From assembly GCA_002413325.1 (NCBI GenBank), contig DHWT01000099.1:1-17714 (forward strand): 17,714 nucleotides of DNA, read 5' to 3'. Below are positions 5,728-13,030 of this stretch, piece by piece (the first letter of the stretch is position 1; every line of letters starts with the position of its first letter). The notes beneath the pieces are model-generated. The model saw only the letters and a program-made list of their open reading frames with translations, was not told the origin of the DNA and ran no database searches. The translations under genes and the position numbers were made by a program. Origin of the DNA: Chitinophagaceae bacterium UBA5175 (GTDB taxonomy: Bacteria; Bacteroidota; Bacteroidia; Chitinophagales; Chitinophagaceae).

Positions 5728-8700
5728 CTATTCCGTTAATCCGGGAACCTGTTCTTTCAATGCCTCTAATTTTTTCTTTCCGTAAGAAAGCCGGGTTATG
5801 ACAACAAATAAAACCGGCACGATGAAAATTGCCAGGGAGGTGGCAGCGAGCATACCACCCAGAACCGTCCATCCGATGGTAGACCTGGCTACGCTGGCGG
5901 CTCCTGTTGCGAGGGCCAGCGGCAGAACTCCCAGGATAAAAGCCAGGGACGTCATCAGGATGGGCCGCAGACGAAGTTTGACGGCTTCCAGAGTCGCTTC
6001 CACAACCGGTATGCCCCGGTCAACACGCTCTTTGGCAAACTCAACAATCAGGATCGCATTTTTTGCGGAGAGACCGATCAGGGTGATCATCCCGATTTGC
6101 GCATATACATTGTTTACCAGTTCCGGTATCAGGGTTAAAGTCAGGATGGCACCGAGCATACCGACCGGCACGGCGAGTAAGACGGAAAAAGGAACCTGCC
6201 AGCTTTCATAAAGTGCTGCCAGGAATAAGAAAACAAACACGATGGATAATGCAAAAATCAGAGCCGTGCTGCTGCCGGCTTTTAATTCTTCCCGGCTGAG
6301 ACCGGCAAATTCATAACCATAACCGGCGGGCAGGGTCTGGTCGGCTACTTCTTTCAAAGCCTGCAATGCCTGACCACTGCTGAATCCTGCTTTTGCATCC
6401 CCATTGATTTCGGCCGACCGGAACAAATTAAAATGATACAGGAGCGCTGGGTTTTCTGTAACCTTATATGAGATGACCGTACTCAGCGGCACCATGGTGC
6501 CGGCTGAATTTCTTACGTAATAGTTATTCAGATCATTGATATCGGCCCGGTAACCGGTATCGGCCTGTGCGACCACACGAAAATTTCTTCCGTAAAGGGT
6601 CAGGTCGTTCACATAGGAACTTCCCAGGTAGGTCTGAATGGTATTGTAAACGTCTGTCAGGGAAAGACCCAGTTTTTTGCATTTTTCACGGTCCACATCC
6701 AGGGCATAACCCGGGGTACGTGCATTAAAAAATGTGTACGCACGACTGATCTCCGGCCTCTTATTCACGGCAGCCACAAAATTATTGACCACTTTTTCAA
6801 AAGCTTTTACATCGTCGGTACTTCCTTTTTGCTGCAGCTCGAAAGAAAAACCGCCGGTCTGGCCCAGGCCCGGAATCGCCGGAGGTGAAATGACCAGGAT
6901 ATTGGCCTCTTTAATGGCTGCGAATTTTTTCTGCAGGGTGGCTATGATACCTTTTAACTGTAATGATTTGTCTTTGCGCTGGTCCCAGGGATTGAGTGAA
7001 GTGAAGATGGTTCCGCTGTTTGCTTTGGTGGCAAAAGTGACCACATTCAAACCACCCAGCGCTGCGTAATGATGAATGCCCTCTGTTTCGGAAATGATCT
7101 TCATCATTTTATTTAAGGTTTCAAGACTTCTCGCCGTAGAAGCCGCTTCGGGTAATTCATAGGTAACAAATAACCGGCCTTCATCTTCCTGCGGAATAAA
7201 ACCACTGGGCTTGGCACGGAATAATAAAACAGCTCCTGTACAAATACAAATGAGCAGGATGATCACATAAGGCGATTTTTTGATCCACCTGGCCACATTT
7301 CTTGTATATCCGTACGTGAACCGCGCAAACCAGTTGTTAAACCGGTAAAAGAACTGGTTGAATCCCCTGGATGACTTATCCAGGTGCATCGGGCGCAGCA
7401 GCATGGTACAGAGTGCCGGTGTAAGGGAAAGCGCAATGAAGGCTGAAATCAACACCGAGATGGCAATGGTGATGGCAAATTGCTGGTACAGCCTGCCTAC
7501 AATGCCCGGGATGAAACCGACAGGAACAAATACGGCTGCCAGGATTAAGGCAATGGCAACAACAGGACCTGATATGTCTTTCATGGCCCGTTCAGTAGCT
7601 TCCCTGGCCGATAGTTTTTCTGCGTCTATATAATGTTGTACGGCCTCCACAACCACGATGGCATCATCCACCACGATACCGATGGCGAGAACGAATCCGA
7701 ACAGGGTAAGTGTATTGATCGTAAACCCCAGGGGTATAAAAAATATAAATGTTCCGATAATGGAAACCGGTATTGCCAGTATGGGTATGAGGGTGGCCCG
7801 CCAGCTTTGCAAAAATAAAAACACCACCAGCACCACCAGACCCAGGGCCTCCAGCAGGGTCTGGATCACTTCATGGATGGAAACCTGAACCACCGATATG
7901 GATTCGAAGGGAACCACATAATCAATGTCGGTCGGAAAAGATTTTTTCAATTCATCCATCGCCGCGTATACACCGTCAGCAGTTGCCAGGGCATTACTGC
8001 CGGGCGCCTGGTAAACGAGCAGGTACGAAGCTCTTTTCCCATCCACAAATGAATTGCTCGCATAACTGAATTTTCCGAGCTGAACCCGGGCAACATCCTT
8101 TAAATAGACAATGGAACCGTCTTTCGGATTTGAGCGGACGATTACATTACGAAACTGATCTTCGGTTGTCAGGCGGCTGTTGGCGACGACCGAATATTCA
8201 AAAGACTGCGAGGAATTCTGCGGTGGTGCGCCCACAGAACCGGCTGAGATCTGTACATTCTGTTCCTGCAGGGCATTGGTGACATCTGCTGCTGTGAGAC
8301 CCAGTTGCGCCAGTTTATCCGGCTTGAGCCAGATGCGCATACTGAAATCATCGGCTCGGATAAACACATCCCCTACTCCTTTCACGCGTAATAAAACGTC
8401 GCGCACAAAAATGTTGGTATAGTTATCAAGGAATGTGACTGCATGGGTCCCTTTGGGTGCATAGATCGCAACCAGCATGAGGATGCTGGGATTTCTTTTC
8501 CTGGTTACCACGCCCAGTCTTTTCAATTCATCGGGAAGAGAGGGTGTGGCGATGCCCACCCGGTTTTGCACATCCAGCATTCCGGTATTCACATCGGCCC
8601 CGACTTCATAGGTTACGGTTATGGTGCTTTGCCCGTTGTTGGTACTGTTGCTTTGCATATAAGCCATACCCGGAGTGCCGTTCACCTGGGTTTCAATGGG

Positions 8701-8892
8701 CGTGGTTACGGTCTGTTCCACCGTTTGGGCATCCGCCCCGATAAAATTACTGGTTATCTGGACTGTGGGCGGCGTGATATCGGGGTACTGGCTTACCGGC
8801 AGGTTCAGCAGTGCCAGCAGGCCCACCAGGACAAGGACAATGGATACAACGATAGCCGTTACCGGCCGTTTGATAAAAGTATCTGCAATCAT
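5728..8892 (-). CDS. RND efflux pump, inner membrane subunit (HAE1/AcrB type)
   Basis: This is a proton-driven trimeric exporter of 1054 residues, close to the 1049 of E. coli AcrB. It takes up amphiphilic drugs or metabolites from the periplasm and inner membrane and passes them to the outer membrane channel. The N-terminus MIADTFIKRPVTAIVV leads into TM1. The first porter domain follows (about 35-335), then TM2-TM6. The proton-relay pair is Asp409-Asp410 in GIVVDDAIVVVE. After TM7 and the second porter domain (about 560-870), TM10 carries the conserved Lys944 in GLSAKNAILIVEFA. Both key charged sites are therefore intact. It is the last gene of the efflux operon, 42 bases after the adaptor stop, and ends just before a shared terminator. 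Substrate cannot be read from the sequence; the missing CusA-type metal-binding signs and the HAE1 pattern argue for organic substrates. Confidence 0.95.
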   Translation of the reverse strand: MIADTFIKRPVTAIVVSIVLVLVGLLALLNLPVSQYPDITPPTVQITSNFIGADAQTVEQTVTTPIETQVNGTPGMAYMQSNSTNNGQSTITVTYEVGADVNTGMLDVQNRVGIATPSLPDELKRLGVVTRKRNPSILMLVAIYAPKGTHAVTFLDNYTNIFVRDVLLRVKGVGDVFIRADDFSMRIWLKPDKLAQLGLTAADVTNALQEQNVQISAGSVGAPPQNSSQSFEYSVVANSRLTTEDQFRNVIVRSNPKDGSIVYLKDVARVQLGKFSYASNSFVDGKRASYLLVYQAPGSNALATADGVYAAMDELKKSFPTDIDYVVPFESISVVQVSIHEVIQTLLEALGLVVLVVFLFLQSWRATLIPILAIPVSIIGTFIFFIPLGFTINTLTLFGFVLAIGIVVDDAIVVVEAVQHYIDAEKLSAREATERAMKDISGPVVAIALILAAVFVPVGFIPGIVGRLYQQFAITIAISVLISAFIALSLTPALCTMLLRPMHLDKSSRGFNQFFYRFNNWFARFTYGYTRNVARWIKKSPYVIILLICICTGAVLLFRAKPSGFIPQEDEGRLFVTYELPEAASTARSLETLNKMMKIISETEGIHHYAALGGLNVVTFATKANSGTIFTSLNPWDQRKDKSLQLKGIIATLQKKFAAIKEANILVISPPAIPGLGQTGGFSFELQQKGSTDDVKAFEKVVNNFVAAVNKRPEISRAYTFFNARTPGYALDVDREKCKKLGLSLTDVYNTIQTYLGSSYVNDLTLYGRNFRVVAQADTGYRADINDLNNYYVRNSAGTMVPLSTVISYKVTENPALLYHFNLFRSAEINGDAKAGFSSGQALQALKEVADQTLPAGYGYEFAGLSREELKAGSSTALIFALSIVFVFLFLAALYESWQVPFSVLLAVPVGMLGAILTLTLIPELVNNVYAQIGMITLIGLSAKNAILIVEFAKERVDRGIPVVEATLEAVKLRLRPILMTSLAFILGVLPLALATGAASVARSTIGWTVLGGMLAATSLAIFIVPVLFVVITRLSYGKKKLEALKEQVPGLTE

Positions 8893-8934
8893 GCTGTTAC
8901 TGGATTACAATGATTTTCTCTTTGATGAATCGGT

Positions 8935-10062
8935 TTACTTTCGGCTCCCTGAATCCGTTTCCGGGGTATGCCGGGTTGCTGTTTTTATTCTGGAACCGTC
9001 TTTTAACTTCTGTACACCATCCACTACAATGGTTTCATGCTCCTGCAGCCCGGAATTCACAACGATCCTGTCACCGATACGCTGACCGAGCACAATTTTC
9101 CGCTGTGCCACGGTATCTGCATTGACGACAAAAACAAAATATTCAGCCATCTGCTCAACGGTTGCCTTATAAGGGATCATGAGTGCTTGCGTTCCGGTCT
9201 TGTTCAATATCTTCAGGTTTGCCGACATACCGGCTTTGAGTATATTTTCCGGATTGGGAAATAAAAACCGCACTTTAATGGTGGCGGTCTGCGGGTCTAC
9301 TGCGCGGTCAATAATAAAAATTTTCCCCGGGTATGGATACAGGGACTGGTCGGCCAGGGTAAGCATAAAAGTGGAATCCTTTGCGGAAAGTTTGTTTTTA
9401 TTTTCCCGCTCAATGAAGGGGATCATGGTTTCATCCAGGGATACATCCAGGGCAATCGGGTTATCCGAGGAAATGGTATTTAAGAGCGTGGTTCCGGGAG
9501 AAACGGCCGCACCCTGTTTTACGGACGAAATACCAATAGTCCCGGACAGCGGTGCATAGATGGTTGTATAGCGCAGGTTTACTTCCACGGCACTGACATT
9601 GGCTTTTGCCGCATCAACCTGTTTTTTGGCTGTTTCCAGGTCGGCCATGGCATGCTGAACCGTTTGCTGCGCGATGGCATCCTGCCGACCCAGCTCCGCA
9701 TAACGGTCGGCATCCTGCTGCAATTTGGCGAGGTTCGCTTCACTGGCATGGAGTTGGGCTACTGCCTGTTCATAGGCACCCCGGTACTGCTGCTGGTCGA
9801 TCTGATATAATTTTTGTCCTTTTTCCACATGCTGCCCTTCATTAAAAAATATACCGGTGATATATCCGGCCACCTGGGATCGTACATCCACCTGGTTGAC
9901 AGCGGTTACGGTTGCCGGATAGGTTTTATAAAAAATGGCATTCTCCTGTTTCACCACATCCACATTAACGGATACCGGTGGCGGTGCCGGCAACGGTCCG
10001 GGATGGCCGCAGGATGAAAGGCCCGTGACGATCACAAAAAAAACAAACATTTTATAAGTCAT
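8935..10062 (-). CDS. RND efflux adaptor (membrane fusion protein), lipoprotein
   Basis: This periplasmic adaptor of the HlyD/AcrA family bridges the RND pump and the outer membrane channel. The start is ATG at 10060-10062, giving 375 residues and a signal peptide with lipobox GLSSC (Cys18), so it is anchored by lipid as AcrA is. After a Pro-rich linker, the lipoyl domain halves lie at about 57-92 (VDVRSQVAGYITGIFFNEGQ) and 163-199 (YTTIYAPLSGTIG). They flank a helical hairpin (about 95-162, rich in Ala, Gln and Asp/Glu) that meets the channel. A beta-barrel and a membrane-proximal domain follow to the C-terminus. An open frame extends to 10113 but overlaps the upstream gene's end and lacks a signal peptide. 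It begins 10 bases after the outer membrane factor stop, suggesting coupled translation. Confidence 0.93.
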   Translation of the reverse strand: MTYKMFVFFVIVTGLSSCGHPGPLPAPPPVSVNVDVVKQENAIFYKTYPATVTAVNQVDVRSQVAGYITGIFFNEGQHVEKGQKLYQIDQQQYRGAYEQAVAQLHASEANLAKLQQDADRYAELGRQDAIAQQTVQHAMADLETAKKQVDAAKANVSAVEVNLRYTTIYAPLSGTIGISSVKQGAAVSPGTTLLNTISSDNPIALDVSLDETMIPFIERENKNKLSAKDSTFMLTLADQSLYPYPGKIFIIDRAVDPQTATIKVRFLFPNPENILKAGMSANLKILNKTGTQALMIPYKATVEQMAEYFVFVVNADTVAQRKIVLGQRIGDRIVVNSGLQEHETIVVDGVQKLKDGSRIKTATRHTPETDSGSRK

Positions 10063-10072
10063 AAGAGCATGG

Positions 10073-11389
10073 TTAATATGAATATTTAAGGGTTCCCAGC
10101 GCCCGTTCCACATCTATTTTATTACTTAATACCTGGAACATGGCGTTTGTATAATTGACCTGTGCTGAAAAAAAATCATTGTTGGCCGTGATGACTTCCA
10201 GGTAGGTTTTTATTCCCGCCCGGTACTGCAGTTGAATAATCTGGTATACTTCGCTAGCCAGTTCGAGATTTGCTTTTTGTTCGAAATAATTATTCAGGTT
10301 GGCTTTGTAGGCCGACATCGCCTCAATAAACTGGGCATTGATTGAATCTTTCAGGGAACTGAAATTATAGTCAAGCCTTTCAAGCTGTAGTTTGGCTATG
10401 CGCACTTCCTGCAACCGCCGCGTTCCGGTAAAAATGGGGACGGAGACCGACAAACCCACAAAGGAATTCGGATAATTCTGGATATATAATTTACTGAACT
10501 GCTGGCTGTAATAATTCAGATTGTATTGCCCGGCTGCGGAGACCGTGGGCAGGAATCCCCATTTATAATATTTCAGGTTAGCCTGCTCTAACCGTTTAAA
10601 AGTAATGAGTTGCTGGTATTCGATCCGGTTATTCACATCCATGGTTTGCAGGGTATCCACCGACAGGATTTCCCTGGCCATGGTTGAACTGTCGTAAAAG
10701 ACCTGCAGCGTGGAATCCACCGGGTAGCTCATGTATAATTTCAGGATGGCCGTTTTGCTTTTCAATTGTTCTTCGGCGGCTTTATGAAGGGCCCGGGCGT
10801 TATTCAGGCTGATCGTCGCGCGCTGGTAGTCGGTTTTATCCACGAGGCCTCCCCTGTATTGGTTGTAGGCATCTTTCAGGCTTCTCTGTAAAAGAACAAT
10901 GTCGGTATCCAGCAAAGCGATCTGGGTCTGGGAAAGCAGGAGATCATAAAAGGCCTTGCTCACGGCCGACACCACTTCAATACGCGTGTTGACTGTATGC
11001 TGCCTGGAACTCAGGCGAACGTCCTTCGCCGATTGCTGCGCCAGGATCACGTCGCGGTTGAAGATCGTCTGGGTAAGTCCGAAAAATGCACCAGATACAT
11101 TATAGGTTCCTATCGGAATGGGTTTATCGTTGAAAATAGCGGTCGGCAACTGTATATTCTGCTGGTAACTTCCGGAAAAGTTTATCTGCGGATACCAGTC
11201 TGCGAGCTGGCTTTTTATCTGGCGATCCGTGATTTGTTCATCTATTGAGGACTGACGGATATTCGTCTGATGCGACATCGCATAACCAATACAGGCTTCG
11301 AGCGTTTTCCTGCCGGAAGTGTCCTGCTTTTGCGCATGTACGGAAACCAGTAATATAAATACCGGGAAAAATAAAAAAAGTCTTTTCAT
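10073..11389 (-). CDS. TolC-family outer membrane efflux channel
   Basis: This is the outer membrane exit duct of the tripartite pump and the first gene of the operon. The 438-residue product starts at ATG 11387-11389 with a signal peptide (MKRLFLFFPVFILLVSVHA, cleavage likely after Ala19). It shows two long helical repeats of the OEP type: residues about 30-220 beginning LEACIGYAMSHQTNIRQSSI, and about 250-430 ending with VNYTNAMFQVLSNKIDVERA. The periplasmic helical region includes the typical LQYRAGIKTYLEVITANNDF segment, where the family has a YxxGxxxxLEVLxAxxxL pattern. No Cys lipobox is present, unlike some OprM-type channels. An upstream in-frame extension to 11464 overlaps the predicted promoter and is rejected. 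The 120-base gap before it carries a promoter and palindrome. Confidence 0.94.
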   Translation of the reverse strand: MKRLFLFFPVFILLVSVHAQKQDTSGRKTLEACIGYAMSHQTNIRQSSIDEQITDRQIKSQLADWYPQINFSGSYQQNIQLPTAIFNDKPIPIGTYNVSGAFFGLTQTIFNRDVILAQQSAKDVRLSSRQHTVNTRIEVVSAVSKAFYDLLLSQTQIALLDTDIVLLQRSLKDAYNQYRGGLVDKTDYQRATISLNNARALHKAAEEQLKSKTAILKLYMSYPVDSTLQVFYDSSTMAREILSVDTLQTMDVNNRIEYQQLITFKRLEQANLKYYKWGFLPTVSAAGQYNLNYYSQQFSKLYIQNYPNSFVGLSVSVPIFTGTRRLQEVRIAKLQLERLDYNFSSLKDSINAQFIEAMSAYKANLNNYFEQKANLELASEVYQIIQLQYRAGIKTYLEVITANNDFFSAQVNYTNAMFQVLSNKIDVERALGTLKYSY

Positions 11390-11461
11390 AATATGTGAAA
11401 AATAATCGAACTCCGCTTCAGGGAAGGTACTTCCAGGCAGCCGGAAACAAACAATGGAATG

Positions 11462-11492
11462 CAAAAATAGGGCTTAGCGGAATCAAATTAAA
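11462..11492 (-). promoter_or_regulatory. Probable promoter of the RND efflux operon
   Basis: On the minus strand TATTTTTG (11462-11469) exactly matches TAnnTTTG. Nineteen bases upstream lies TTTA (11489-11492), a one-mismatch -33 box. The leader to the tolC-type ATG at 11389 would be about 65-70 bases. The -33 box lies inside the palindrome at 11485-11506, so a protein bound there would block RNA polymerase. Confidence 0.55.
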
Positions 11493-11506
11493 CGGTTGTT
11501 TAATTT
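11485..11506. promoter_or_regulatory. Perfect 22-bp palindrome, probable repressor operator of the efflux operon
   Basis: Arms AAATTAAAC (11485-11493) and GTTTAATTT (11498-11506) are exact inverted repeats around GGTT. No U-tract follows on the minus strand, so it does not look like a terminator of the upstream gene, whose stop is at 11510. The TTAAAC-N4-GTTTAA shape is common for dimeric TetR-type repressors of efflux genes. No such regulator is in the window, so the binding protein is unknown. Confidence 0.6.
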
Positions 11507-11509
11507 ATT

Positions 11510-11983
11510 TTATGAACGGAGCAGACCGAGAATTTCAGTGAGAAACAGCTCATCGGTTTTATCAAAGGCGGAGTAGTTGGAATCGTCTATATCGAGGACT
11601 CCGATTACTTCTCCGTTCCATATGATTGGGATCACGATTTCGGATTTTGATAAAGAACTGCAGCTGATATGTCCGGGGAACGCGTTTACATCGGGAACAA
11701 TTATTGTTTTCATCTGTTCCCAGGCGGTTCCGCAAACACCCCGCCCCTTCCTGATCCGTGTGCATGCAATGGGCCCCTGGAAGGGAGCCAGCACCAGATC
11801 ATCTCCTTTTACGAGGTAAAATCCGATCCACAGCCATCCGAATTGTTGTTTCAGGGCAGCAGAAATATTGGCGAGGTTGGCAATGAGGTCCGGTTCACCG
11901 GCTACCAATGCAGCGATTTGCGGAATGAGTTCAAGGTATTGCTCTTCGCGGGTTCCCTTTTTTATAATCAGTTCTTCAGCCAT
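11510..11983 (-). CDS. msrC: Free methionine-(R)-sulfoxide reductase, GAF type
   Basis: This small cytosolic GAF-domain enzyme of 157 residues reduces free L-methionine-(R)-sulfoxide using thioredoxin, recovering methionine after oxidative damage. The three family cysteines are present: Cys74 (IACTRI), Cys84 (GRGVCGTA) and Cys108 (GHISCSS), matching Cys84, Cys94 and Cys118 of the E. coli enzyme; the last is the catalytic one in that protein. Other hallmarks are WLWIGFYLV (50-58), FQGPIACTRI (68-77), VPDVNAFPGHISC (96-108) and SEIVIPI (114-120), ending GVLDIDDSNYSAFD. A GAF signalling role is unlikely because the protein has no output domain and the Cys triad is intact. It is the last gene of the malQ-epimerase-msrC run, 8 bases after the epimerase stop; a separate promoter serves the efflux genes that follow. 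Confidence 0.93.
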   Translation of the reverse strand: MAEELIIKKGTREEQYLELIPQIAALVAGEPDLIANLANISAALKQQFGWLWIGFYLVKGDDLVLAPFQGPIACTRIRKGRGVCGTAWEQMKTIIVPDVNAFPGHISCSSLSKSEIVIPIIWNGEVIGVLDIDDSNYSAFDKTDELFLTEILGLLRS

Positions 11984-11991
11984 TGTTCTTT

Positions 11992-13020
11992 TTATGCATG
12001 TAATGGATGACCGGTATATTCAATGCCGAGCCCGGGTTTTCCTGAAAGAAAAACCCGGCCCTTTTCAATGAGCAGTCCGGTAGCAATATCTTCGTCCAGT
12101 AAAAGCGGGCCATCCATATCCACATAATCCAGCAGGGGCAGCAGGTGACCAATGGCTGCAGAGCCGATACTGCTCTCGTTCATACTTCCGGCCATCACTT
12201 TCATACCCAGTTTCCGGGCGGTTTCTATCATACGCAGGGCCGGCGTCAGGCCGCTGCATTTCGTGAGTTTAATATTGATCCCGTGAAAAAGTCCCTGGCA
12301 TTTTTCCACATCGTGTTCGGATACGCAGGATTCATCAGCGATGAGGGGAATGGATGATTTTTCAAACAGTACGCGCATACCAGCCAGGTCTTCCTTTGCC
12401 AGTGGCTGTTCAATGAATTCAACACCGCATTCATCAAGAGCCGGAATCAGGTCGAGGGCCTGCTGCAGGTTCCAGCCTGAATTGGCATCCACGCGCAACA
12501 CGGCACCGGTATGTTTTCTCAATGCCCGGATGATGCGGGCATCATCCGGTGTGCCCAGTTTTATTTTATAAATAGGCCAGGGTGTGGCCTGCATTTTTTC
12601 AATCATTTTTTCAACGGAATCGATGCCGATGGTATAGTCGGTCATCGGTCCTTCGCTGATGTCCAGTTTCCAGCAGGCATAGAGTGGTTTTTTCTGGAAT
12701 TTTCCATAGAGGTCCCAGCCTGCTATATCCAGTGCACAAACAAGGAATGGATTGTCCGGTATCAGGTGGTGCAGAAAATGCCAGAAGCGGGATGGTTCGG
12801 TAAAGGCGAATTTTTCGATAACCGGTTTTTTCAGTTCGAGGTCAGCAATCATTTTATCTACCGGGATATGGTAGTATGTTATAGCCGGTGCCTCCCCATA
12901 ACCCGTCTGCCCGAATTGTTCCAGGCTTACGATCAGGGTGGGCTGGTGGGTCTTGGTGCCCCGGGATATCGTAAAGGGATATTTAAAGCGCAGGTTATAA
13001 GTAGTATGCTGGATTTTCAT
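11992..13020 (-). CDS. Dipeptide epimerase (enolase superfamily)
   Basis: This is a 342-residue cytosolic Mg-dependent enzyme of the muconate-lactonising subgroup. L-Ala-D/L-Glu epimerases invert the second residue of dipeptides, helping cells reuse murein peptides. The capping domain is at about 1-110 (FTISRGTKTHQPTLIVSL). Barrel motifs are YKIKLG (acid/base Lys152 and Lys154), RVDAN (metal Asp178), FIEQPL (metal Glu204), IADES (metal Asp229) and NIKLTKCSG (249-257, with the opposing lysine). MAGSMNES (276-283) and DMDGP (301-305) follow; the DxD motif is typical of dipeptide epimerases because it holds the substrate amino group. Exact dipeptide specificity cannot be read, as this subgroup is diverse. 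It lies between malQ (gap 10 bases) and msrC (gap 8 bases) in one probable operon, an unusual partner set. An o-succinylbenzoate synthase is the main alternative; the DxD argues against it. Confidence 0.9.
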   Translation of the reverse strand: MKIQHTTYNLRFKYPFTISRGTKTHQPTLIVSLEQFGQTGYGEAPAITYYHIPVDKMIADLELKKPVIEKFAFTEPSRFWHFLHHLIPDNPFLVCALDIAGWDLYGKFQKKPLYACWKLDISEGPMTDYTIGIDSVEKMIEKMQATPWPIYKIKLGTPDDARIIRALRKHTGAVLRVDANSGWNLQQALDLIPALDECGVEFIEQPLAKEDLAGMRVLFEKSSIPLIADESCVSEHDVEKCQGLFHGINIKLTKCSGLTPALRMIETARKLGMKVMAGSMNESSIGSAAIGHLLPLLDYVDMDGPLLLDEDIATGLLIEKGRVFLSGKPGLGIEYTGHPLHA

Positions 13021-13030
13021 TTCACATCGG

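Noticed and set aside
5798..6211. 137-codon plus-strand frame inside the RND pump
   Set aside because: Antisense to the TM10-TM12 coding region; Arg/Thr/Ser-rich product typical of reverse-strand reading.
8443..8913. 156-codon plus-strand frame opposite the start of the RND pump gene
   Set aside because: Antisense to a gene with intact family motifs; composition (His, Gly, Tyr, Arg rich) is that of a mirrored coding frame, and no promoter is seen.
11485..11506. Palindrome as terminator of msrC
   Set aside because: No U-tract follows on the minus strand, the loop is four bases and the stem is AT-rich; its overlap with a -33 box favours an operator, although a terminator role is not fully excluded.
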